A DNA stretch of 64,000 bases from Didemnitutus sp041906465 (GTDB lineage: Bacteria; Verrucomicrobiota; Verrucomicrobiia; Opitutales; Opitutaceae): positions 310,001 through 374,000 of the forward strand of contig JAYRJE010000003.1 in NCBI GenBank assembly GCA_041906465.1. Direction: 5' to 3'. Made by a program: the position numbers and the translations under genes. The first letter of the stretch is position 1; the number at the start of each line of letters is the position of its first letter. A model generated the notes under the pieces. It searched no databases. It was given only the letters and a program-made list of their open reading frames with translations, and was not told the origin of the DNA. Positions 43,444 to 51,812 of the stretch are shown one piece after another.

Positions 43444-44676
43444 ATGCCCTGGTCGATCTACCTCGCCCTCAAGCAGCTCTTCCCGACGGGGCGGGTGTCG
43501 TTCTTCACGCTGATCTCGATCGTTGGCGTCGGACTGGGCGTGGCGCTGATGCTCGTGTCGACGAGCGTCATGGGCGGCTTCGGCCACCAGATCCAGCGGA
43601 TGATCATCGACACGCAGGGCGAAGTGCAGGTGCGCGCGCGCGGCGTCCTTGACCAGCCGCTCGCCGCGGCCACCGAGGACGCGCTTAAGAAGCAGCCCGG
43701 CGTGGCGAGCTTCGCGCCGTTCGCGGCGGGAGTCGTAATGTTGGAGTTTCAACGCCGGCCCGCGTTTCCCGCGATCACTGGCTTCGACGTGGAGCGGATG
43801 AAGGAAGTCATCCCGCTGCAGCGCTATTTGGTTTCGGGCCGGCTCGACGACCTCGACGACGACTCCGTCATCCTGAGTTCGATTCTCGCCCGCTCGCTCG
43901 GCGTGCGCGTCGGCGACAATGTGAGCGTCTATTCGCCGCTCATGATGGAGCGCTTGAAGGCCAACGAAGTCATGCTCCCGCGCGAAGTGCGCGTCGCCGG
44001 CATTTTCCAGATCGGCCACCAGCAACTCGACAGCTCCACGGTGCTCTGCTCGCTGCGCCTCATGCAGGATCTCTACGGGCTCGGGCGCACGGTGCACGGC
44101 TACAACGTCCGCCTGAAATCCGGCGCCGACGAATACGCCGTCGCCGCCGCCCTGAACGACGCGCTGCCGCACCAAGCCTACGCGCTCACGTGGTTCGAAT
44201 CGAACGCCGACTTCCAGGCGGTGCTCAGCTTTGAGCGCAACATGATCTTCTTCCTGCTCACGTTCATCATCGTCGTCGCCGCGTTCTCGATCACGAGTTC
44301 GCTGCTCATGTCGGTGGTCCGCAAGACGCGCGAAATCGGCCTGCTCGCCGCCATGGGCGGCAGGGCGCGGGACGTCGCGCTGTGCTTTTGCGCGCAGGGC
44401 CTCGTGATCGGCGCGGGCGGAACGGCGCTGGGGCTTGGGCTCGGCTTCGCGTTGCTGCACTGGCGCGACCACGTCGTGCAACTCATCGCGCGCTTCACGA
44501 TGGGGCAGGACGCGTTCGTGAAGTTCTATCAATTCAGCTCGCTGCCGGCGCATACGGCGCCGAAGGACGTCGCGATCATCGTGATCTTTTCGCTCGCCGC
44601 CGCGACGCTCGCGGGCCTGATCCCCGCGTGGCGCGCCGCGCGCCTGAAACCCGTGGAGGCGCTCCGCAGTGAGTGA
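43444..44676 (+). CDS. lolC: LolC/E-like lipoprotein-releasing ABC permease
   Basis: 410 aa. Four membrane helices: one N-terminal (FFTLISIVGVGLGVALMLV), a large periplasmic domain of about 210 residues (MacB/LolC-type) and three C-terminal ones (FFLLTFIIVVAAFSITSSLL, LVIGAGGTALGLGLGFALL, VAIIVIFSLAAATLAGLIPAW), the FtsX/LolCE layout. Starts MPWSIYLALKQLFPTGR as in LolC/E. It extracts lipoproteins from the inner membrane for transfer by LolA. The stop overlaps the ATPase gene by eight bases. Only one permease is encoded, so it probably acts as a homodimer (LolF-like). Confidence 0.9.
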   Translation: MPWSIYLALKQLFPTGRVSFFTLISIVGVGLGVALMLVSTSVMGGFGHQIQRMIIDTQGEVQVRARGVLDQPLAAATEDALKKQPGVASFAPFAAGVVMLEFQRRPAFPAITGFDVERMKEVIPLQRYLVSGRLDDLDDDSVILSSILARSLGVRVGDNVSVYSPLMMERLKANEVMLPREVRVAGIFQIGHQQLDSSTVLCSLRLMQDLYGLGRTVHGYNVRLKSGADEYAVAAALNDALPHQAYALTWFESNADFQAVLSFERNMIFFLLTFIIVVAAFSITSSLLMSVVRKTREIGLLAAMGGRARDVALCFCAQGLVIGAGGTALGLGLGFALLHWRDHVVQLIARFTMGQDAFVKFYQFSSLPAHTAPKDVAIIVIFSLAAATLAGLIPAWRAARLKPVEALRSE

Positions 44677-45349
44677 CGCCGCGCCAGTCCTGCGCGCCGC
44701 CGGCGTGCGCAAAAATTACCGCAGCGGCGATGCCACGCTCGAGGTCTTGCGCGGCGTGGACGTTGCCATCGACCCCGGCGAAAGCGTGTCGATTCGCGGC
44801 GAGTCCGGTTCAGGCAAGAGCACGCTGCTTAACCTGCTCGCCGGCCTCGACCGGCCAGATGCGGGCGAGATTTTCTGGGGCGGCGAGTCCACGGCGAAAT
44901 TGACGCTCAGCGAACTCACCGCGCGCCGCGGCCGGTTTCTCGGCATGGTTTTTCAGGCGTATTACCTGATCCCGGAAATCGATGCGCTCGCGAACGTTCT
45001 CATGGGCGCGCGCATGCTCGGTTCGCCGACGAGCGCGCAACGCGAGCGAGCGGCCGCGCTGCTGAAGCGCGTGGGCCTCGGCGATCGTGGGCATCACGTG
45101 CCGGCGCATCTCTCCGGCGGCGAGCGGCAGCGCGTCGCGGTCGCACGGGCGCTGATGAATCGTCCGCCGTTGTTGTTGGCCGACGAGCCGACGGGCAACC
45201 TCGACGAGCGCACCGGTGACGAGGTGATCAATTTGCTGCTCGAAGTCTGCGCGGAGGAGCGGACCGCGCTTGTGCTCGTAACGCACAACGCCTCGCACGC
45301 GGCGAAGACGCAGCGGCAGCTTTTCCTGCATCAGGGCCGCTGGCGCTGA
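44669..45349 (+). CDS. lolD: LolD-like ABC transporter ATPase
   Basis: 226 aa from a GTG at 44669 overlapping the permease stop. Walker A GESGSGKS, Q-loop VFQAYYLIPEI, signature LSGGERQRVAVARAL, Walker B LLLADEPTGNLDE and switch His in VLVTHN are all present. FQxYxLIPE is the Q-loop form common in LolD/MacB ATPases. It powers release of lipoproteins from the inner membrane by the preceding permease. Overlap and shared direction confirm the pair. Confidence 0.93.
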   Translation: MSDAAPVLRAAGVRKNYRSGDATLEVLRGVDVAIDPGESVSIRGESGSGKSTLLNLLAGLDRPDAGEIFWGGESTAKLTLSELTARRGRFLGMVFQAYYLIPEIDALANVLMGARMLGSPTSAQRERAAALLKRVGLGDRGHHVPAHLSGGERQRVAVARALMNRPPLLLADEPTGNLDERTGDEVINLLLEVCAEERTALVLVTHNASHAAKTQRQLFLHQGRWR

Positions 45350-45366
45350 TGCGGCATGGGTGATTT

Positions 45367-45442
45367 AGGGCGGGGTCGCCGAACCCCGCCGCGAACGTGA
45401 TGTCACGTGCGGACGAACGGCGGGGTTCGGCGACCCCGCCCT
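45367..45442. repeat. GGGCGGGGTCGCCGAACCCCGCC inverted repeat
   Basis: AGGGCGGGGTCGCCGAACCC on the left is mirrored by GGGTTCGGCGACCCCGCCCT on the right with about 33 bases between, giving a near perfect long inverted repeat of over 20 bp plus an inner dyad (ACGTGATGTCACGT). Located after lolD. A shorter related sequence (GGCGGGGTCCGAACCCCGCC) lies at 56427. It can form a strong stem-loop and may end the lol transcript. Confidence 0.65.
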
Positions 45443-45531
45443 GCAGCTTGCGGCACGGTGTGCGGTTTTTCCGCAACCTACGCGGCATCTTTTGCATGGC
45501 TCCGGGGCTCGCGCCGGCTACCGTCGCGCCC

Positions 45532-46515
45532 ATGGCCAAGTCCAAGATCAAGTGCGGCGTCGCGGGCGTCGGTTCGCTCGGGCAACACCATGCGCGCATC
45601 TATGCGTCGCTCCCGAACGCCGAACTGGTCGGCATCTACGAAACGAGCGACGCGCGCGCGGCGGAAATTTGTGCGAAGCACAACTGCCGGCGCTTCGCCA
45701 CGCTCGCCGAACTCGGCGCGGCGTGCGAGGCCGTCAGCGTCGTCGTGCCGACCGATCTGCACGAGCAGGTCGCGCTGCCGCTGCTCGCGGCAGGTTGCCA
45801 CTTGCTGATCGAAAAACCGCTGTGCGCCTCGCTTGACGAAGCCGAGCGCGTGCTCGCGGCAGCGCAGAAGGCGAACCGCATCGTGCAGGTCGGTCACATC
45901 GAACATTTCAACCCGGTGATGGCGTTCCTCGAGAAACACGCCGACCGCCCGCAATACATCACGACCGAGCGCCTCGCGCCTTACACGACGCGCGGCACGG
46001 AGGTCGGCGTCGTGCTCGACCTGATGATCCACGACATTGGGATCGTGCTCGCGCTGGTGAAGTCGCCGATCCGCAAGATCGACAGTGTCGGCATCAACGT
46101 GCTGTCGAAGACCGAGGATATCGCGAACGCGCGCATCGAATTCGAGAACGGCTGCGTGGCCAACCTCAGCGCGTCGCGCATGGCGCTCAAAAAGAATCGC
46201 GAGATCCGCATGTTCCAGGACAACGCCTACGTCTCGCTCGATTTCATGAACCAGAAGGGGCACCTGGTGAAGAAGAGCGACATCATCGCCTACGGCGTGA
46301 AGCTGAAGATCGGTCTCGCGAAGGCGGGCGATGCGTCGTCGATTCCGGTGCACGAGATCCCGATTGAGAAGGGCGAACCGCTGGCGATCGAGCTCGCACA
46401 TTTTCTCGAGAGCGTCGGTGAGGCGAAGCAGCCGAAGGTCGGCGCCGCGCTCGGCAAGTCCGCGCTCGAGGTCGCGATCACGATCACGGACCAGATCCGG
46501 AAGGCGAAAAGATGA
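45532..46515 (+). CDS. Gfo/Idh/MocA-family oxidoreductase
   Basis: 327 aa from the ATG at 45532; the open frame reaches back to 45397 but has no coding character there. N-terminal Rossmann fold with GVAGVGSLGQHHARIYASLP, then VVVPTDLHEQVALPLLAAG and LIEKPLCASLDEA with the conserved EKP motif, and VGHIEHFNPV; C-terminal substrate domain with DLMIHDIGIVLAL. NAD(P)-dependent sugar dehydrogenases of this kind are often encoded beside lpxB in related bacteria. Its place between lolCD and lpxB suggests a role in envelope sugar or lipid A precursor metabolism; GnnA, which oxidises UDP-GlcNAc in making diamino-lipid A, is a family member, but no GnnB partner is seen. Confidence 0.82.
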   Translation: MAKSKIKCGVAGVGSLGQHHARIYASLPNAELVGIYETSDARAAEICAKHNCRRFATLAELGAACEAVSVVVPTDLHEQVALPLLAAGCHLLIEKPLCASLDEAERVLAAAQKANRIVQVGHIEHFNPVMAFLEKHADRPQYITTERLAPYTTRGTEVGVVLDLMIHDIGIVLALVKSPIRKIDSVGINVLSKTEDIANARIEFENGCVANLSASRMALKKNREIRMFQDNAYVSLDFMNQKGHLVKKSDIIAYGVKLKIGLAKAGDASSIPVHEIPIEKGEPLAIELAHFLESVGEAKQPKVGAALGKSALEVAITITDQIRKAKR

Positions 46516-46680
46516 CGCTTCGCGAAAGGAAACCGCGGGACGCGCGAATGCGTTTCGCCGCACGGGCCTTGGTCGGGTGGAACGCGTTGACTCCGACGCG
46601 TGCTGAAACTTCACCGCCGACGGACGTTCGGGGCGCATTGGGGTCAATGCGCTCCACCTCGATGCCGCGGCCGATAACGA

Positions 46681-47835
46681 ATGCCTGACCTGGTTCCCCC
46701 TCTTCCTCCTCCCGCAGTCGGCGCGGTGGACTTGCTCGTCGTCTCCGCCGAGCATTCCGGCGACGCGCATGCGGCGCGGATGGTGCGGGAGCTGCGGATC
46801 AAGAAGCCGGACGTGCGCGTGTGCGCGCTCGGCGGGCCGCGGCTGGCGGCGGCGGGCGCGCAGCTGCTGCGCGACCTCACGGTCGGATCGACAATGGGTT
46901 TCGCGGTGCTGGCGAAGCTTTCGTATTACCGCGCGCTCATCGCGGAGATCGTGCGCTGGGTCGGCGAGCACCGGCCGAAGGCGGTGTGCTTCGTCGACTC
47001 GTCCGGGCTGAACCTGCGCATCGCGCGCGGGCTGTTCGAGCGGGGTTTCTCGGCGCGCGCCGACGGCCCGACCAAGACGCTTTACTACATCAGCCCGCAG
47101 ATTTGGGCGTCGCGCGCGGGGCGGCGGTTCGCGATGGCGGAACATCTCGATGGCGTCGCGGCGATCTTCCCGTTCGAGCCCGCGGTGTATGCGGACACGG
47201 TGCTCCCGGTGGAGTTTGTCGGACATCCGTTTTTGTCGAGCGGCTACGAGTTGCCGGTCGCGTTCGACCCGACGGGGCCGGTGTTGTTGTTGCCTGGGAG
47301 TCGGCGCGCGCTGGTGAAGCGAGTTTTCCCGGTGCTGCTCGAGGCGTTCGCACAAGCGGGCGCCGGGCGCCGGGCGGTGGCGCTTTATCCCAGCGAGGAA
47401 ATTCGCGCGCTGCTGGAGTCGCTGAGCGCCTCCGCGTCGGCCGGCGATCGCGTCGAGTTGCGCGCCGGCGGTGGCGCGCCGGTCGGCGGCGCCGCGGTGT
47501 TGACGGCGAGCGGGACGATGTCGCTCGAGTGTGCGCTGGCGGGCATTCCGGGGGCACTGACCTACAAGACGGATCCGCTGACCTATTTTCTCGGTCGGTT
47601 GATCGTGAAGGTGGAGTTCATCGGCATCGCCAATCTGCTGCTGAAGGAGCCGATGTATCCCGAGTTCATTCAAGGCGCGGCGACGCCGGCGGCGCTCGCG
47701 GCGCAGTTGCGCGAGTGCGTGACCGATGCCGCGCGCATCGCGCGCACGCGCGAACAGGCGGCGCGGCTGCGGACGCTGTTGCATGCGCCGACGCAGGGCA
47801 GCGCGGCGGACTGGGTCTTGCGCCACCTGGCCTAG
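46681..47835 (+). CDS. lpxB: Lipid-A-disaccharide synthase
   Basis: 384 aa. Joins UDP-2,3-diacylglucosamine and lipid X to the lipid A disaccharide at the inner membrane. Motifs: VVSAEHSGDAHAARMVREL at the N-terminus, CALGGPRLAAAGAQLL, STMGFAVLAKL, YYISPQIWASRAGR, FVGHPFLS, LLLPGSRRALVKRVFPVLL and the sugar-nucleotide site TASGTMSLECALAGIPGALTYK. The last third shows IGIANLLLKEPMYPEFIQ, typical of LpxB. Starts 165 bases after the oxidoreductase. Presence indicates a lipopolysaccharide-containing outer membrane. Confidence 0.94.
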   Translation: MPDLVPPLPPPAVGAVDLLVVSAEHSGDAHAARMVRELRIKKPDVRVCALGGPRLAAAGAQLLRDLTVGSTMGFAVLAKLSYYRALIAEIVRWVGEHRPKAVCFVDSSGLNLRIARGLFERGFSARADGPTKTLYYISPQIWASRAGRRFAMAEHLDGVAAIFPFEPAVYADTVLPVEFVGHPFLSSGYELPVAFDPTGPVLLLPGSRRALVKRVFPVLLEAFAQAGAGRRAVALYPSEEIRALLESLSASASAGDRVELRAGGGAPVGGAAVLTASGTMSLECALAGIPGALTYKTDPLTYFLGRLIVKVEFIGIANLLLKEPMYPEFIQGAATPAALAAQLRECVTDAARIARTREQAARLRTLLHAPTQGSAADWVLRHLA

Positions 47836-47880
47836 AAAAAGAACTGGCGAGCGGCTCCGTGCGGCGCATCGTGGTGAGCG

Positions 47881-50800
47881 ATGCTTCGGCGTGTCTCCTC
47901 CCTCGCGATGGCTCCGTCGAGCTGGCGGCTGCCGCTGCTGGTGGGCACGCTGATTCTCCTTCCTTCCGTCGCGGGCTGGTGGCTCGTGCGATGGGAGATG
48001 CGTCGGCTGGAGGAGGAGCGATTCGAGCGTCTCTCGCGCCGGCTGGCCGCCGCGATCCAAGGGGCGTTTCGTCCCGCGGAGCAGGCGATGAGCGGCCTCG
48101 CCGCGGTGTCGTTGCGCGGCGAGGCGCCCACGGCGGAGGAGTGGAGCCTTCACGTGCAGCGGGCGGAGAACTATCTCCAGGATGGCGTGGTGGGGCTGGG
48201 CTTCGTGAAGCCCGTGGCGCGGAGCGCGGTGGACGCGTTCGTGGCGGAGCGCCGCCGGGCGGGTTATCCTCAGTTTGAGGCGCAGCTCACGAGTGCGCAC
48301 GAGGAGCTGTGGCTGGTCAGTGCGATGGCGCCGCTGCGCTGGAACGAGCGGGCGTTGGGCGTTGACGTAGGGGCGGGCACGAATCGCCGCGCGGCGGCCG
48401 AGCTGGCGGCGCGCGCGGGTGGATTCGCGCTTTCCGCCCGGATCAATCTCATCATCGGCGACGCGACGGCGCCGGGCTTTCTGCTGTTCTTGCCGGTCTT
48501 CCGCAGCGAGCCACCGCCCGCCGATGTGACCGCACGGTCGGCGGCGCTGCACGGCTGGGTTTATGCGGCGCTGCGGCTGGATCACCTCTTCCGCGGCGCG
48601 GGCGAGGCAGTGAATCGCCAGCTGGGCTTTGAGCTGTTTCAAGGAAACCGGGCGGACGCGACCGTGCTGATTCACGCGGAGAACGGAATGGAGCCGGCCG
48701 ATGCCCGCGTCCGCGCTCCGGCGAGTTTCGAGAAAGATCTGCCGCTCACGCTTTATGGACAGCCCATGCGGTTGCGTGTGCGCACGCTGCCTGGCTTCGC
48801 CGCGACGGGCCAGACGCACACGCCGGAGGCGCTGCTGGTGGGCGGGATACTGCTGGCGGTCCTCGCGACGTTTCTCACCCGCGCGCTCCTGACGTCGCGT
48901 GCGCGGGCACTGCAACTGGCGGAGAGAATGACGCTCGATCTCCGCCGCGCCGAAGCCGAGGCGCGGCGGCTGGCGCTGGTGGCGCGCCATACCTCGAACG
49001 CCGTCGGACTGGCGGACCGCGAAGGGAGGGTGGTGTGGCTCAACGAAGGTTTCACCCGGCTGTTCGGCTACACGCTGGAGGAGGCGCGCGGGCAGTTCGC
49101 GCCCAGCTTGGTGCGCGGCCCGGGCACGAGCCTGCGCATGTTCGCCGCGATCGCGCGGGCGGCGCGCGAGGGCCAGGCGACGCACGGCGAGCTGCGGTGT
49201 TATGCGAAGGACGGCCGGGAAGTCTGGACGGATTTCGAGATGCAACCGCTGCGGGACGAGCACGGAGCCGTGACCGGCTTCATGTCGATCCAGCTCGACA
49301 TCACGGCGCGCAAACACGCGGAAGAGGAACTGGCGCGGCGCGAGGAACTGTTTCGCTTCATTCTCAACAGCCTGCCGGTGGGCGTGTCGTGGGAGTCGTT
49401 CGAAAGTGCGGGCGAGAGGCATTGGGTGAATGATGCGGCGGTGGTCATGAGCGGGCTCTCGCGGGCGGAAGCGCTCGATCCCGCGCGCTTCGAGGCCGTG
49501 ACGTTTCCGGAGGACTGGCGGCGCCAAAACGAGGCGCACGCACGGCTGCGGCGCGGTGAAATCGACCAGTTCACCCTCGACAAGCGCTACGTGCAGGCGG
49601 ATGGCACCGAGCGGTGGTGTATTCTCCATGTGCGCGCGTTTCGCGACGCGGCGGGCAAGATCCTCCAGGAAATCTCGGTCATCGGGGACGTGTCCGAATT
49701 GAAGCGCACCGAGCAGAAGTTGCAGCAACAGGAGGCGTTGTTCCGCTTCATCTTCGAATCGGTTCCGGTCGGCCTTTCGTGGGTGGCGTCGGGGCAGGAT
49801 GAGACGCGCATGGTCAACGCCGAGCACGTGCGCATCACCGGGGTGCCGGTGGAGGCGTCGAAGGACCAGGCGGCTTTCGACCGGGCAACGCATCCGGACG
49901 ACACTCCGCGTCAAGCCGCGCTGATGGCGCAAATGCAGACGGGGCTGATCGACCGCTTCACGCTCGAGAAACGCTACGTCCATCCCGACGGCCGGCTGAC
50001 CTGGGTGCAGCTGTCGCGGCGGATCTATCGCGACGAGCGGGGGCGACCGGCGCAGGAGTTGAACGCCTTGGTGGATATCACGGCGCTGAAGGAGACGCAG
50101 GCGGAGCTTGCCCGCGCCAACAACCGGGCCGAGCAGGCGGCACAGGAGGCGCAGCAAGCGAACGTGGCGAAGAGCCAGTTCCTCGCGGTGATGAGCCACG
50201 AGATCCGCACGCCGATGAACGGCATCATCGGCATGACCGGACTCCTGCTCGAGACGCGGCTCGACGCCGAGCAGCGCGACTTTGCCGAGACGATCCGCAC
50301 GAGCGGCGATGCGCTGCTCACGATCATCAATGACATTTTGGATTTCTCGAAGATCGAGTCCGGGCACCTGGAGCTGGAAAACACGGAGTTCGTGCTGCGC
50401 GACTGCGTCGAGGGCGCGCTCGATCTGTTGGCCGCGCGGGCCAGTGAGAAGCAGCTCGATTTGCTCTACGAGATTGCGGACGGCACGCCGATGTCGGTGA
50501 GCGGCGATCCGATGCGTCTGCGACAGGTGCTCGTGAACCTGCTCGGCAACGCGCTCAAGTTCACCGAACGGGGCGAGGTGGTGCTGTGGGCAGGACTGGC
50601 GGGCGGCTCGGTCGCGCCGGCGCCGCGGTTGGCGGAAGGAGACCGCACGCCGGTCGAACTGCTGTTTTCCGTGCGCGATACGGGCATCGGCATCGCGCCC
50701 GAGGGCATCGCGCGCCTGTTTCGGTCGTTCACGCAAGTCGACGCGTCGACGACGCGCAGATACGGCGGCACGGGGCTGGGCTTGGCGATCAGCCAACGCC

Positions 50801-51744
50801 TCGCGCAGCTCATGGGCGGACGCATGTGGGTGGAAAGCGAGCCGGGCCGCGGTTCGACGTTTTTCTTCACCGTCAAGATGGACGCGGTGCCGAGCAAGCC
50901 GCGGGCGTTCGCGCAGGGGGCGCGCGCCTCGGTCGTGAATCGTTCGGTGTTGATCGTCGATGACAACGTGACGAACCGACAGATCCTCGGTCGCGTGGCG
51001 CAAGGGTGGGGCATGCGCGCGACTGCGGTGGAAAGCGGACCGGCCGCGTTGGCGCTGCTGGAGGCGGGCTCACGCTTCGACGTCGCGATTTGCGACATGC
51101 ACATGCCGCTGATGGATGGCGTGACGTTGGCCCGGCGTCTCGGCGAACGGGAATCGGCGCGCGGCATGCCGCTGATCCTGCTCTCGTCCATCGGACAACG
51201 GCCGCCGCCCGGGCTGTTCGTCGCGGCGCTGACCAAACCGGCCAAGCCGGATCTGCTGCTCGAAGCGATCGCGCGGTCGCTCGGCGCCCTGACGCGCACC
51301 TCCGATTCGGCGCATCCGCTCGCCCCGCGGGTGGGAAAGCGGCCCGAGCGGTTGCTTTTGGCGGAGGATAACGCGGTGAACCAGAAAGTCGCCCTCAGCT
51401 TGCTCGCGAGCCTCGGTTACACGGCGGACGTGGTGGAGAACGGCTACGCGGTGCTCGATGCCTTGGCGCGGCGTTCCTACGACGTGGTGCTCCTCGACGT
51501 CCAGATGCCGGGCATGGACGGGCTCGAGGTCGCGCGCCGGCTCGTCGCCACGCAGCCGAATCCGTCCACGCGGCCCTGGCTGGTGGCGCTCACGGCGAAC
51601 GCGATGCAGGGCGACCGCGAGCAATGTCTGGCGGCGGGCATGGACGGCTATCTAAGCAAGCCGGTCAAAAAGGCAGAGTTGGGCGCGGCGCTGGAGCAGG
51701 CGCTCGCCGGCGTGCGCCAACGCCGCGGATCCGGCGGAGCCTGA
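47881..51744 (+). CDS. Hybrid sensor histidine kinase: CHASE, three PAS, two receivers
   Basis: 1287 aa. N-terminal membrane helix (LPLLVGTLILLPSVAGWWLV), a periplasmic CHASE domain (about 50-290, GVVGLGFVKPVARSAVDAFV), a second helix (ALLVGGILLAVLATFLT) and three PAS domains (about 365-490, 495-615, 620-740). Then the kinase: H-box MSHEIRTPMNG with His773, N-box LVNLLGNALKF, G-boxes DTGIGIAPEGIARLF and GGTGLGLAISQRL. Two receivers follow with phospho-acceptors Asp1072 (ICDMHMPLMDG) and Asp1206 (LLDVQMPGMDG). No output domain is attached, so a separate partner (for example an Hpt protein) is needed. Followed by a paralogous kinase 68 bases downstream. Confidence 0.92.
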   Translation: MLRRVSSLAMAPSSWRLPLLVGTLILLPSVAGWWLVRWEMRRLEEERFERLSRRLAAAIQGAFRPAEQAMSGLAAVSLRGEAPTAEEWSLHVQRAENYLQDGVVGLGFVKPVARSAVDAFVAERRRAGYPQFEAQLTSAHEELWLVSAMAPLRWNERALGVDVGAGTNRRAAAELAARAGGFALSARINLIIGDATAPGFLLFLPVFRSEPPPADVTARSAALHGWVYAALRLDHLFRGAGEAVNRQLGFELFQGNRADATVLIHAENGMEPADARVRAPASFEKDLPLTLYGQPMRLRVRTLPGFAATGQTHTPEALLVGGILLAVLATFLTRALLTSRARALQLAERMTLDLRRAEAEARRLALVARHTSNAVGLADREGRVVWLNEGFTRLFGYTLEEARGQFAPSLVRGPGTSLRMFAAIARAAREGQATHGELRCYAKDGREVWTDFEMQPLRDEHGAVTGFMSIQLDITARKHAEEELARREELFRFILNSLPVGVSWESFESAGERHWVNDAAVVMSGLSRAEALDPARFEAVTFPEDWRRQNEAHARLRRGEIDQFTLDKRYVQADGTERWCILHVRAFRDAAGKILQEISVIGDVSELKRTEQKLQQQEALFRFIFESVPVGLSWVASGQDETRMVNAEHVRITGVPVEASKDQAAFDRATHPDDTPRQAALMAQMQTGLIDRFTLEKRYVHPDGRLTWVQLSRRIYRDERGRPAQELNALVDITALKETQAELARANNRAEQAAQEAQQANVAKSQFLAVMSHEIRTPMNGIIGMTGLLLETRLDAEQRDFAETIRTSGDALLTIINDILDFSKIESGHLELENTEFVLRDCVEGALDLLAARASEKQLDLLYEIADGTPMSVSGDPMRLRQVLVNLLGNALKFTERGEVVLWAGLAGGSVAPAPRLAEGDRTPVELLFSVRDTGIGIAPEGIARLFRSFTQVDASTTRRYGGTGLGLAISQRLAQLMGGRMWVESEPGRGSTFFFTVKMDAVPSKPRAFAQGARASVVNRSVLIVDDNVTNRQILGRVAQGWGMRATAVESGPAALALLEAGSRFDVAICDMHMPLMDGVTLARRLGERESARGMPLILLSSIGQRPPPGLFVAALTKPAKPDLLLEAIARSLGALTRTSDSAHPLAPRVGKRPERLLLAEDNAVNQKVALSLLASLGYTADVVENGYAVLDALARRSYDVVLLDVQMPGMDGLEVARRLVATQPNPSTRPWLVALTANAMQGDREQCLAAGMDGYLSKPVKKAELGAALEQALAGVRQRRGSGGA

Positions 51745-51812
51745 GGTGCGGTGCACCGGTTGCGCAATTTTCCGATCAGGTGCGGTGCGGCTGTGCCGAT
51801 GGGAAAGGGGAA

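Noticed and set aside
46512..46688. 58-codon frame overlapping the Gfo/Idh/MocA stop (ATGA) and the lpxB start
   Set aside because: The composition is Arg/Thr/Pro rich with no recognisable domain, there is no ribosome binding site, and it overlaps the well-supported lpxB start.
45478..51003. Very long minus-strand open frame (about 1840 codons) opposite the oxidoreductase, lpxB and kinase genes
   Set aside because: It is antisense to three clearly identified genes and is Arg/His/Gln rich, a known effect of codon bias in GC-rich genomes.
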